Positions 23,640-34,366 of a stretch of DNA of 64,000 bases are shown piece after piece. The position numbers and the translations under genes are program-made. How positions within the stretch are numbered: the stretch's first letter is position 1; every line of letters starts with the position of its first letter. The stretch lies in NCBI GenBank assembly GCA_964020155.1, contig OZ026569.1, forward strand, positions 4,218,612 to 4,282,611. The letters run 5' to 3'. This DNA comes from Chondrilla cf. caribensis. Taxonomy: Eukaryota; Porifera; Demospongiae; Chondrillida; Chondrillidae. The notes beneath the pieces were generated by a model. It worked only from the letters and a program-made list of their open reading frames with translations. It was not told the origin of the DNA and ran no database searches.

Positions 23640-24635
23640 AGGCCACTAGCCTAGAGGGCTACTACAAAGGCTCCCCGGACTTTTTTCATTTTGGCACCAT
23701 AATTGGTCTCCCTGGGACTCAATATAATGTTCTTTGGAGTTGGCACCCTACACCCAAAGACATCACTGATGATGGAAATGGGATTGTTGCCAGTAGTTTG
23801 GGAGGCAAGAGTGAGGTGCGTGCAGTTCTGGTACAAGATATTGATGAGTAAGGTGTATGAAGGCAGACTGTTGAGGAAGGTGGCTTTGCGAGCAGTGGAG
23901 TGGAGAAAGGGGTGTTGGATTAGATCTATTGCCAAGTGTGTGGGTAAATTTGGGTGGTAGGATGTGAGTGGTGGGATGATCAGGGAGTTGTCACAGTCAG
24001 AAGTAAATGATATGTTGTTGAGTGTTGCTTGGAGGAATGTAAAAGAGGAATGGAAGAAAGAGATGCATGAGAAGCCAAAGTTGTCAATGATGGAGCTCAT
24101 TGCAGAGTGTGGAGTTGAGTTGAGCTGTGTAGTTTTGAAGTTGAAGGCTGAAAGAAGGATTATGCTGAAGTTGAGAGGTGGAACGGCGGCTTTTCAAATC
24201 GAAATGGGAAGGTGGCATGGAGTGAAGAGGGAGGAGAGGGTGTGCAAGGAGTGTGACAGTGGAGAGGTGGAAGATGTGGTTCATTGGCTATTGCAGTGTT
24301 CTGCATGGGATCATCTCAGACAACCACTTCTGGCAGCAATGGATGTAGTGATGGAAGATTTCTCGGTACAGAATGAGAAGGAAAAAGCAGCTCTGATATT
24401 ATCATTAGCATGTAGGAATTATCGTATATTGTCTATTATTAACTCTGTGGTCAGCTAGGTTTTATTAACTTCATCTCTATGTACTGTACAAACTAGCAGA
24501 CTATTAACTTTTATTACTTCCATTTCAGAATCTGTTTTTTGTTATAATATTCCCTAGTGTTATGTGTTGTGTATACAGTGCTACATGGGACCATATGGTG
24601 TCCTAGTACCCTTTGTGGTATGGTGCACTTTAATC

Positions 24636-24693
<58 letters not shown>
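23640..24693 (+). mobile_element. 5'-truncated non-LTR (LINE) retrotransposon, 3' end with (AAT)n tail
   Basis: From 23703 one frame reads MEMGLLPVVWEARVRCVQFW, the region that follows the reverse transcriptase in jockey/I/CR1-type LINEs. It continues to the C-terminal CCHC-type motif CKECDSGEVEDVVHWLLQC near 24240-24300. The frame is broken once, by an in-frame TAG at 23958-23960, and ends with a stop at 24458. A roughly 180-bp 3' UTR follows, then an (AAT)n tract at about 24636-24693. Simple trinucleotide tails of this sort are typical of I-like LINEs. The RT and endonuclease domains are absent, so this is a dead 5'-truncated copy. The 5' border is a guess. It lies between the nucleotidyltransferase and ferroportin genes. 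Confidence 0.8.
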
Positions 24694-24917
24694 TACCATC
24701 AAGGCCCTACCACCATTAGGCACGAACGGACCATTCAGGACGTCGAAAACCTGTCCGCACGGACTGGTTTTGCCGCTATTTCCGGTCCCCGGGGACTGTT
24801 ATTGGCTGCGGACCATATTTTTCGTGACAGGCGGTTACGCGATATTACTAAAAGGTCGCCAGGTGCTCACGTTTATCTATATGAATCGATGTAAGCGTAG
24901 TTTGAGTACCTTGCTTG
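24694..24917 (+). promoter_or_regulatory. Ferroportin upstream region
   Basis: 224 bp lie between the LINE tail and the first ferroportin ATG. I saw no TATA box or iron-responsive-element-like hairpin (CAGUGN loop). Confidence 0.35.
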
Positions 24918-27900
24918 ATGAATACGATGGAAGAAGATAGGGAACCCTTGGTACCTGAAGATGAAGATGACCAGGAAGAGAATGGCCATGTTGGTGAGGA
25001 GGACGACTCCGATAGTAGGAACAAGAAGGAAAGCAAAAGAATGTTTTTAAGAAGATTGTTCACCTGGAGATATTGGTTCAGTTAGTGTGTGCGCGTGTAC
25101 TTGTCTTATTGCTCACGGATACTGTTTATTTTATTTAAGGTAAAAGGGGGTAATTCCGTAATACATTGACTTTAACACTGTATAAATCAACGACGCTAGA
25201 AACTACAAGTGGTAAACTTAAACGGGCAGCGGACCTACATGTGTAGAATCAGCGTACCTGTTTTGAGGCAGTTACTCTTCGTCGTTAATGAACATGGTTT
25301 TGAAGTATGCTGCCGATTCGAATTGGGGGAATTCCGTAATTTCCGGAGCGTGTCATTATAGAGCATTGTACAACGGCGAGGAGTAAAAAAAACGAGTTAC
25401 AATTGAGGGTACAAGCAGCTAAAAAGTACTATAGTGTGCCTGAATTCTACCGCGTTGTCAAACATCTCTTTTAGACTGTGAGCACAATAGTGTAATGACT
25501 TCGGCATTGTCTTGTACATAGAGATCTAGAAGACCGGTACAATCGGTAGGCGCTGGGCTAACAGCGCATGCACTAGTTAAAGTTGACTAGCAGGTATATT
25601 GCAGGACATCGCTCCGTACCTTCGCTCCAGTAAAGTGAGTTAAAATCGAAAATTACGAAATTACCCCAATTACGGAATTACCCCCATTTACCTTAGTCAA
25701 TATTTTATAAAGTTGTGCATTCCTCATTTAACATTGCTGTAGATTTGTTCTTCATTCAATTAACCACAAATGGTGGACAGGAGAAGTTGTCACTGAAGAA
25801 ATCAGTTTTTGTAGAGCTTATGTTGTATGCAAGTCACTGGTGCTCTGCCTGGGTGAGCCATTCGATAGAAGAACCTACACGATGTGTGCATGTGATATGC
25901 ACATGATATGCATGTGACTTCTTACCTATCTGTAGGGTGATAGGATGTGGACCTTTGCCATCTCCCTTCTCCTGGTTGCCATATATCCCGAGTCCCTCCT
26001 GATGCCGGCCTTGTATGGATTTGCTGTGCAGTTGGCTGTTGTGGTGTTTGGTACGATAGTGGGTGACTGGGTGGATCACAACTCCCGACTGAGAGGTAAG
26101 AGTGGGTGGGGCCCGTATTGGGGCGTGTTTACAAAACCCAGAACCATGTGGTAATGTACTCCCTTGGTCCTCTCCATCAACCCATGCTGTGTTCCCACGC
26201 ATTGCAATGTGTGTGGCTATACTGGCCAGCTATCAACACAATGTAGCCCCTTTGATTGTTGTACATCACAGAGGCTATCTTGGAGTACTTAGGCAGTTGT
26301 AATTCACACAGGCTGAGATCGATGGTGCCCCGTTCTACTACTGTACCATCCCTTCTCTCACTGCAGTTGTGTTCTGGTCACTCCTCCTTCAGAACAGTCT
26401 AGTGGTTCTTTGTTCAGCAGTGTTGGCTTTGGCCTTCAAGTTTGAGGTATCTGCTTGTTCCAAAGATTCACTCTACTTTGGACTGGTTGTCGTGGGTGTG
26501 GTCATCTTGGGGTCGTCTGGTAACCTAGCAACTCTGGGGAACACAATATCCATTGAGAGAGATTGGGTTGTCGCCATAGCAGAGAAGAACGAATTAACAT
26601 TATCAGGTGTGTGTGTATGCACGCTGTGTGTGTGTGCACGTACTTGTTGTGCGTGTAGTGTGTATGTGTGCAGTGTGCAATAATTTTATTGTGTGTCCAT
26701 GTGTAGCTATATCATCACAGATACTGGAACAACACTCGAGTATCTATGATGGTATTTGTGATTGTGATGATCTGTGGGTGCCACTTAAATAACCTATGGC
26801 TAAGGGTTCCCCACATTAAATAAGAATACCCGATACCCGATACCCGATACCCGATACCCGATACCCGATGATATCATCAAGTGGATGACGTAAAAACAAA
26901 ATGGTGGTCCTATACCTCGCATACATTACAGCTTCGCAAAATATCGCCTATGGACGGGTATTAAGCCCAAACCAGCAATTAGAAGTCATAACAAGTGGAG
27001 AGAACGCAGTTGAAGTGTCGAACAGCTACCGAAGTTTGGCTGGAGCTATGGTGCTGATTTTAACACAAACGATCTTAAGTTTGTAGCGCGGAGTGCCTTT
27101 TCCTACTGTTGTTATGATTGTACTACATATGGTGACTGCGGCATTTCAAATACTATTCGGCGACTGCCTCATAGTAATATGCCATCTTGCTCAATTGTAA
27201 ATATTTGCTAATATTGGGATGTTGCTGCACGATGGTGCAGTGAGCAGATGACAGATCTTATAGCGAGTTTGGGTGGTTCGAATCTCTGAGAGAGCGACTT
27301 TTTATATTTTAGGGGCTGCCACAGGCAGCCCCTAAAATATAAAAAGTAATATAAAATCTATAAAATATAAAATATAAAAAGTAACAGCAACGGACAGTGT
27401 GTATTGCATGAGCAATTACTACTGTTGATGTAGGGATTGTTATATTCTGGCAGCTTTCTCATTCCAGCATGCTGCTCACTCCGACAGTCTTCTCATTCCG
27501 CTCATCCCTACCTTGTTTCTTCACTTTTTGCTTGTTATCCCTACATCCTTTTTCATTTTCAAATGTTTTTATTATACTTGTTTATTTGTTTGTTTACATA
27601 TTTGTTCTGCCTATTGATGATTTTTCTTTGTTGTTTCGACAGTACTAAATGCGAACATGAGAAGAATTGATCTCTGCTGTAAGCTGCTGGCTCCAACACT
27701 GACAGGAGTGATACTTTCAACGACTTCACCGTTTGTCTGCACCTTGTTCGTGGCGGTGTGGAACGTGGTCTCCTTCTTCGTGGAGTTCGGACTGATCTAC
27801 ATGGTCTACAGGGCCATCCCTCAACTCAAGGTCAAGGAAATACGAACTTCTAAAAGAGAAGAAAGCAAGGTAGTCAATGATGGAAGTGGGACAGCGACTG

Positions 27901-29006
27901 AGGGGGAAGGTGTGAAGGAGGACCCAACTAGCGATCCATCCGATGATGGCACAGATGTGATCATTCATGAACCAGAGAAAAAACCTTCCAGATTCTCCCC
28001 CTGTGAAGGTTTGGTCAAGGTGCTGAGGAAGCTGTTTTCTCCGATATTCACCATTATTGAAGGTTGGAGGATCTACAAGAAGCAGTCCGTTGCTATTGTT
28101 GGGTTATCGATGGCCACTATCTACCTGACAGTCCTGGGGTTCAGCGGGGTCACTTCAGCGTACTTCAAAACCCAACGTGTTGACGAAGCCTTAATCGGAC
28201 TCTCCCAAGGCATTGGAGCAATCATAGGTATCACGGGAACATTCTTTTTTCAACCAATTCGAGAGAGAATTGGTACAGTGCGTGCCGGACTGGTGGGGAT
28301 TTCCCTTCAATTATCTGTTTTGACCCTGTTCACTGGGACATCCCTAGTTTTCCCTGGTTATCCGATTCCTGACACCAGTGGAGGTTACTTCGACCCACAC
28401 TGCAATGTGTCCAGCAGTTCAGTGTCGGGCACTACATCCACCATCACCATATCTCCCTCTTCTGTGGCTCCATTGCCAACATTCTCACTTATAACCCCCT
28501 CTGCCACACCCATTACCACACCCACTCCATCTACACCCTCTACAACACCTGGGTCTCCACCTGTGAACACTTCCCTGGGAACCGTTCACGTTGCTTTGAT
28601 GTTGATAGGCGTACTTGGAGCAAGATTTGGCCTGTGGATGTTCGATTTGGCTGTCTCTCAACTAGTTCAAGAAAATGTTCCAGAAAAGGAGAGAGGGGTG
28701 TTCTCTGGGGTCATGAATGTATTCATTTCAGTCATGGACATGCTTCACTATGTGCTGGTCATTGTAGCACCACGCCCCGAGCACTTCCGATACCTAGCCA
28801 TTGTTTCCATAGCAATGGTTGTCCTGGGATACCTCCAGTATGCTGTATACGTTCGTAAAGTAAGAGGCCATTTTTTCCACTTTGGAAAGTTGTTTAGAAA
28901 GTGCAGGGGGAAACAGAGGATAACTAAGCATTATCGTTTGCCACAAGTAGAATGCATTGTGAAGAATGAGGACACCTTCGACATGACTGAAACAATTAAC
29001 AGCTAA
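24918..29006 (+). CDS. SLC40A1: Ferroportin iron exporter
   Basis: Five coding exons: 24918-25080, 25815-25852, 25936-26095, 26367-26606 and 27643-29006. All join in phase and give 654 residues. After an acidic N-terminal tail come GDRMWTFAISLLLV, IVGDWVDHNSRLR, SIERDWVVAIAEKNE and LNANMRRIDLCCKLLAP, then LTVLGFSGVTSAYFKTQ and ARFGLWMFDLAVSQLVQENV. These are the conserved segments of SLC40A1, a 12-helix major-facilitator-like exporter of ferrous iron at the plasma membrane. A large cytosolic loop and a Thr/Pro-rich extracellular loop match the human topology. The position of human Cys326, needed for hepcidin binding, appears to be Gly here (LGFSGVT), as expected in an animal without hepcidin. 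The in-frame second ATG at 24927 is an alternative start. Confidence 0.96.
25138..25693. mobile_element. Non-autonomous DNA transposon (MITE) with TA target duplication
   Basis: The 556-bp segment starts AGGTAAAAGGGGGTAATTCC and ends with its near-perfect inverse GGAATTACCCCCATTTACCT, about 25-bp terminal inverted repeats with one mismatch. It is flanked by TA on both sides (25136-25137 and 25694-25695). Related GGGGGAATTCCGTAATT and AATTACCCC blocks lie inside, near 25325 and 25660. It has no transposase frame. TA duplication and size fit a Tc1/mariner-type MITE. It sits in ferroportin intron 1. Confidence 0.85.
26822..26868. repeat. 7-bp tandem repeat GATACCC
   Basis: Six to seven copies of GATACCC lie in ferroportin intron 4. 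Confidence 0.9.
27222..27296 (+). mobile_element. tRNA-like SINE head (candidate)
   Basis: GATGGTGCAGTGAGC resembles a Pol III A box and GGTTCGAATCTC (27275-27286) a B box, at tRNA-like spacing. The element runs straight into the hairpin at 27297-27347. I did not fold a full cloverleaf. It lies in ferroportin intron 4. Confidence 0.45.
27297..27347. repeat. Perfect 24-bp inverted repeat with 3-nt loop
   Basis: The left arm ACTTTTTATATTTTAGGGGC + TGCC (27297-27320) is matched exactly by its reverse complement (27324-27347) around the loop ACA. It could fold into a strong hairpin RNA or be the end of a foldback element. Confidence 0.9.
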
Positions 29007-29288
29007 TTTTGTTTTAGTTATTCATTTCAGCCATTGATGGGCTGTTATATCTTGTAGTTTTACTATTAATTTTCTACAAAAACATTGATTGAAGTTATAT
29101 TTCCAATAGTGCATTATATTAGTTGTACCTCTATATATCACTGCCAATTCAGTGATATATCAACATTATTATTATCACTATTAATATTGTATCACACAGT
29201 TTGGTCGAAGTACACGGTCTTGATGGCATACAAGCATGCTGGCCATAAAGAATGAACAGTCATCTATATTCTACAGCCCGTGGGCCAG

Positions 29289-31715
29289 CTATGGAGGGAC
29301 GTCTCTTTGTAGCAGGCAGTCCTCAGCTAACGGGGGAAGAGTTACGGCTTTGGACTTCCTGAGTGTCTGGTGAGGGATGTTGTGTGGTTCCTCATCTGCA
29401 TCTGAGGAGGCTCTGTGTCTCCTTTCAACATCCTTGACAAGCTGATGTCCGTGTGTGTCAGCTTCCACCATCATCCTCTTCCCCGTGGTCAAGAGAGACA
29501 ACTTCCTGTGATGTGGAGACTGCTCAACGGAACCACTTCCTCTATGAGTGGGTTCAGACCATCGTCTGTAAGGTGGGTCTGAATCTTCGAATGTGACCTT
29601 CTTCGGGAAGATTGTAGGTTTCACCTCAAACTGGTCGGCTGCTTCACCAATGGGACCATGCAAAGGGTCATCTGACAAAGGAGAGAATTCTGCTGATAGC
29701 TGAGGAGGAGGGGGCATTCCTATCATGTTCAGTCTTTCCAATGCTACAGTCTCCAAGGTCTGCTTCATCTCTGGGTACTCTTGGAGGATGTTGGTGAAGT
29801 GCTCTTTGGACAGGGAAAATAGGTCGATTGTGGTCACAGCCTTTACTGAAGCCACCCTGCGGTCACTGGTCAACAGGCAGATCTCTGTAGGAAGAAGAGC
29901 AGTCAGTGAGTATTCAGCAAGGAGAGCTGTTTGTGTCATCTGTATACCTCCAAAATGAGAGCCATCTGTGAGCTTGGTCATCAGCTCTCCTTCCTCTGTG
30001 AGAACATCAACCACTCCTGACTGGATGAAGTACATTTTGGTCCCAACAGTCCCTGCCTTTATGATGAACTCCCCCTTCAGAAACACTTCAAACTTCAATT
30101 TGGTTACCACATCACTGACAAACTCTGGGTGAGCGTTCTCAAAGAATGGTACAGACTTGACCAGCTTCTGGCAATTGAAGGCTATGATGTCCTGTACGGG
30201 GGAGGTGTGTACGGTGCACTACATGCTACAGAGGGAGGTGTGTACGGTGCACTACATGCTACAGAGGGAGGTGTTACTACAAGCAGTGTGCACTACACGC
30301 AATAAAATGCGGCAGACTACATGCATACACATGCATGCACATACAACCCAACACGCTATGCAAAATGGATGTCAAATGCATGTTTGTCAGGATGCAGATG
30401 AAGTCATTTACAGATATTGTTCATAGTATTGAGTGGAGATAGACTTACCTCCCTGAGTCCAGGAGAGAGGCTCTCTAAAATAGAGTCTTCATCAAAGTAC
30501 TTTCTTTGGTAGCGATGTTCGTAGAAGTCAAACACTTTTTGTCTGAGATCTTGTGGGAGCTTACGATACCTCATGTACTCCTCCACCTGGTTCAGCTGAG
30601 GAACAATAAACAACAACAATAAATACAATACGTCACTGTTATGTAAACAACAATGAATAATCAAGCACAGAAGGTGGTCTTCGGCTTTCCTGTGAAGACT
30701 ACACACACCTTCTCGTTGTAGATCCGTCCTGAGTAGTCGATGGACAGGATGAGATCGGACATGTTTCCGATGTACAGTGCATAGAACATGGCACCTATGG
30801 TCATGCTGATGATGGTCAGCCACACCTCCGTGGTGTTCTGAGGCGGCCATCTTCCAAACCCGATACACAACATGTGTGATATGGCCTTGAACAGGGACCA
30901 TGAGTACTGCTCAAACACATCAGCATTCTACACAGACCACAGCAAATGCAAGTGATGTACTATAATAACAGTATATAGTATTATAAGACACATGTACTGT
31001 ATGTACCGTATGTACTGTATGTATGTACTATGTGTACTGTGTGTACTGTACATATGTACTATGTGTACTGTACATATTACAATCACTTCAATGAACACTA
31101 TATGCAGTCTACAGAGGGGAGACTGGAAACACGCCAACCTCAAGTCTGTTTATGGCAATCCAAGAGTTGTCCGGTATGTCCTGGAGGACTGGGACCAGGA
31201 ACTGGATGCACCCGTTCCAATGGGCCAAGAGGAGCATAAGGAGGATCAGCTTGCTAATCCTCAGTATACCACTGGCCACGTTGAAGATACGCGTAAGGGA
31301 GGGGAATTCCTGGGAAACGTAATGACACACATGTTCACTGCACACTGGTAGACGAGACTACTTCAGCAGTGAAGACTCACATCCTCCCATCTTTGTAAAT
31401 ATCGAAGAAATCTGGACAACCGAAGCAACCTCAGTAAACTCAATAATTTTGTCAATCGAACTATTCTGAATGCTCTGGAGGCCTTGAGCAGGGAAGGGGA
31501 AACCCCGGATTCTTCTGGAGCTGATGTAATCATGGTGAAATAGTCAAAGGGAATTGACGATATGACGTCCACAATGAACCATCCTTTAAGGTAGCGAATA
31601 GCAATCTTCTTTGGAGCCAGCTCAACCTGTACACCAGAGTACAGTGAGGGATTTAGCAACATTAGAAAAGTGTGTGCTAGCTATGATATCTGAGTGGATC
31701 ACCTAAGTTTAACCA

Positions 31716-31759
<44 letters not shown>

Positions 31760-32409
31760 CAAACAGGATTATTTAGACCCCGAATATAGTAAAAATACAA
31801 CCCCTTATTCACCTGCTGACTGTGCTCCGATGTTAATATTCCAGTTCGGAAGTTGACAATAATATCTAATATAAACAGAGTATCTGTAATAATATTGACG
31901 GCGAGCCATCCTGGGTTCATGTTCTCATAGAATGCTATGCTGATGGGCAGCGCTGTCACGGTGAACAGGAGGAGCAGTAGCATCATAAGGTCCCAATACC
32001 GCCTGCACGCGAAGAAGGAACACGTCAATCACAAACACAGGACGGCATATCGCGTCGAGCAATTGGTTGACCTGAAGCTGCTCAGAGGGTGAATCACCCA
32101 GCTCTTGCTCCTCATCTGTCTGTTTTGTTCTTCTTTGAGCGCTTTTTGACTTCCGTACAGTTTCAACGCCAACTTACTTCCAGAGGACACGCGAAAAAAG
32201 CCTTTGAACATATTAACGACTCTTTGCTGGACAAATCTAGCTTCCCTCGGCTCATCTTCAGAATTCTCCATAGAAACAAACTCGGTAGGATTGACGTCGC
32301 TACGATTACTCTCCCCGGGTGTGTGTTCCGGGTCGCTAGAATGGGGGAGAACTCGCTTTTTCCAAGGCAATTTCTGTGCAAGTGCCTCCTTCACACGGCT
32401 CGCGGCCAT
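29289..32409 (-). CDS. HCN: HCN-type cyclic-nucleotide-gated cation channel
   Basis: Eight minus-strand exons: 32409-32072, 32002-31813, 31626-31381, 31309-31139, 30927-30709, 30595-30449, 30191-29948 and 29884-29289. All join in phase and give 716 residues. The order matches HCN channels: HCN domain ([17 protein letters not shown]), S1-S3, S4 with repeated arginines ([20 protein letters not shown]), S5 with [12 protein letters not shown], pore [13 protein letters not shown]-linker [20 protein letters not shown] and a C-terminal cyclic-nucleotide-binding domain with [19 protein letters not shown] channels carry the hyperpolarisation-activated mixed Na/K current, tuned by cAMP. The filter reads CIGFG instead of the usual CIGYG. 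A 63-nt intron (29947-29885) is a multiple of three and open, so skipping its removal would insert 21 residues into the CNBD. Confidence 0.95.
31718..31757. repeat. (CA)n microsatellite, sense (GT)n in HCN intron 2
   Basis: About 20 dinucleotide units lie within the intron between HCN exons 2 and 3. Confidence 0.95.
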
Positions 32410-32557
32410 TTTTGCAAAACTGTCGAGCAGTTTTCGTTCGTCGTTTCTTTGCCGACGACGTTCGCCAATGAAAAGAGCTAAAAGATCATGACGTCACACA
32501 ATTACGTCATCATAATGCATGTAACACACGTGATGTAAATTATTAAAAAATCAAGTT
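32410..32557. promoter_or_regulatory. HCN promoter / TAF6 3' end with CRE-like sites
   Basis: The 148-bp gap holds a perfect CRE palindrome TGACGTCA (32489-32496), a second half-perfect TTACGTCA (32502-32509) and an E-box CACGTG (32527-32532). CRE sites would allow CREB/ATF control of HCN, a cAMP-gated channel. The spacing is so short that TAF6 3' processing must occur within it. Confidence 0.5.
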
Positions 32558-34267
32558 TTACGAGGAGCTACTCTCTGTCTTTGCCTGTGTTACTGGAGGG
32601 CTAGTTAGTGTTGGGCTCTGTAATCCTTGTGAGGATTGGTTGGAAGACTGCATGTTAATAACAGCTGCTAAAAGTGCTGGACTGAACGAAGGCGTTATGG
32701 AAACTGGGCTCTGTAGACGAGGTATGGCTGTCACGGCAGAGGGACGCAAGGTGTTCCCAAGTTGTAGGGGAGGAGGCTTCATTGCTGTGGGCGTGGTGGG
32801 TGTGGTTGGGTTGGATGGGGTGCGTGGCTGCGCTCGTACACCAATTCCCGAAACTGACGTCTTTGTATTCAATGACCACGCCTTGGAGACCACACCTCCT
32901 AAGGTAGATATCTTTGGTTTACGAAGCAGCTGAACCTGGTTATACAGAACACTCCCGAGGTTGCCATAGTCCTTCTGGTACATCTGTAGAGTGTCTGTGA
33001 CTGGTCTCGTGGTGACCAGCACACCACTACAGGAACGCACTAACAGTGACTGGAGTTTGGAAGCTCCCACCTCGTCCACTGAGTGTGCAGGGGCACTCTG
33101 CTGTATCCCTTGTATGATACTGGCCTCATTGCGGAGTTTGGGGATGAGAATGGTGCCAATGGTCTCTGTTCCCAGTTCAGACAGCCCGGCGATTGCACCG
33201 TAATGCATGGTGATGTTGCTGGAATGATCATTGAGGACACGAGTCAGTATCCTGGTGTAGCGAGCCTGGAGGTTGTTGGAGGAGGAGTTGAATCGCTTGC
33301 AGATTGATGCCATCAACTTAGCAGCCATTTCTTTGAGAGACCAGTGGTCCTCTATCTCTGGCCTCGGACAGACCTGTCTGGATATGATGCAGGAAATCAA
33401 CCCGGGGACTATTTCATGGAGGCACTTCTCCATGGACACTGACGGGTTATCCAAAACAGCCTTCAACATCCTCAACAAATGCCTCAAAGGGGACAGCTTT
33501 CTCTGAGCGATATTCACACGCACACCCTCGATAAAGAAGTTTGAGAAGTAAGGAAGAAGCTGATAAAGACCTGTGTCAGTGGAGAGGCTTGTCAATGCTT
33601 CTTGTCTCTTCTGGTCTGAGAGACCAATGATGGCGTCTGTGATCTCTATAAAATACATTTGCTGCTCCATGGAGAGGCTGTGGGCATAGAGGGGCTTCAA
33701 TTTCGACTGGTCTATCTCGTCCATTCTCTCGTCGCTCTCCGTCACCTTCCCTGGTCCCTTAGGGAGGTTCGAAGGAAGGGTCGACAAAGAACCGGCTCTC
33801 TGTTGATCTTGTATGCTCAGTTGCGGAGGGTTCTCGGGGACCACAGGCTGGATACCGTCAACAGCAAGCCAGTGTGCGTGGATTGACGGCTCCAGAGGTA
33901 CTTTAGGTAAAGGCGAAGTAACAAACTCCATTAAATCCATTTCTTTATCGTCTAAGTAAAATATTTCTTTACCCCCACCACTTGTATGGCGAAACGGAAG
34001 GTTCTCTGAGGAATCGAAACCGTAGACTGGTTCGACGTTCTTTGACCTCAAGGCGCAGTCTATGTCCCCAGGAGTCATTTTCTTCCTCCTGGAATGTCTG
34101 GATACCTTCACCGCTTCTTGGATGAGCTCCTTCAACCTGAATACTACATCTTCTCCCAGCGTCAACACTGCCTCGTCGCTCAAGCCAGTAATACCAACGG
34201 ATTCCGCCATTATTCGCACGGAATCAGCCGACAGTGATCCCGTACCGTCTTGATTCTCCTTCGCCAT
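32558..34267 (-). CDS. TAF6: Transcription initiation factor TFIID subunit 6
   Basis: A single uninterrupted exon codes for 569 residues. The start at 34267 (AAAATGGCG context) is preferred over an in-frame ATG at 34291, eight codons upstream. The N-terminal histone-fold (SADSVRIMAESVGITGLSDE ... KKMTPGDIDCALRSKNVEP) pairs with TAF9. It is followed by VYGF and FRHTSGGGKEIFYLDDKE, then the HEAT-repeat middle domain with YFIEITDAIIG, DTGLYQLLPYFSNFI-type blocks and ISRQVCPRPEIEDHWSLKE. The C-terminus is low-complexity Ser/Thr/Pro. Human TAF6 has the same order with a longer tail. TAF6 is a core TFIID/SAGA-family scaffold for Pol II transcription. The lack of introns contrasts with the exon-rich neighbours. 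Confidence 0.97.
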   Translation of the reverse strand: MAKENQDGTGSLSADSVRIMAESVGITGLSDEAVLTLGEDVVFRLKELIQEAVKVSRHSRRKKMTPGDIDCALRSKNVEPVYGFDSSENLPFRHTSGGGKEIFYLDDKEMDLMEFVTSPLPKVPLEPSIHAHWLAVDGIQPVVPENPPQLSIQDQQRAGSLSTLPSNLPKGPGKVTESDERMDEIDQSKLKPLYAHSLSMEQQMYFIEITDAIIGLSDQKRQEALTSLSTDTGLYQLLPYFSNFFIEGVRVNIAQRKLSPLRHLLRMLKAVLDNPSVSMEKCLHEIVPGLISCIISRQVCPRPEIEDHWSLKEMAAKLMASICKRFNSSSNNLQARYTRILTRVLNDHSSNITMHYGAIAGLSELGTETIGTILIPKLRNEASIIQGIQQSAPAHSVDEVGASKLQSLLVRSCSGVLVTTRPVTDTLQMYQKDYGNLGSVLYNQVQLLRKPKISTLGGVVSKAWSLNTKTSVSGIGVRAQPRTPSNPTTPTTPTAMKPPPLQLGNTLRPSAVTAIPRLQSPVSITPSFSPALLAAVINMQSSNQSSQGLQSPTLTSPPVTQAKTESSSS

Positions 34268-34366
34268 TTTGTTGTACCGCCAACATGTCATGAATATTGT
34301 TAACTAGTCGCCTATACGTTATGTAATGTACAGTATAATATACCTTCAGTACAACTCGTACACATA

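Noticed and set aside
26901..27086. 61-residue plus-strand frame in ferroportin intron 4
   Set aside because: No similarity recognised. The ferroportin frame passes directly from 26606 to 27643 with conserved residues on both sides.
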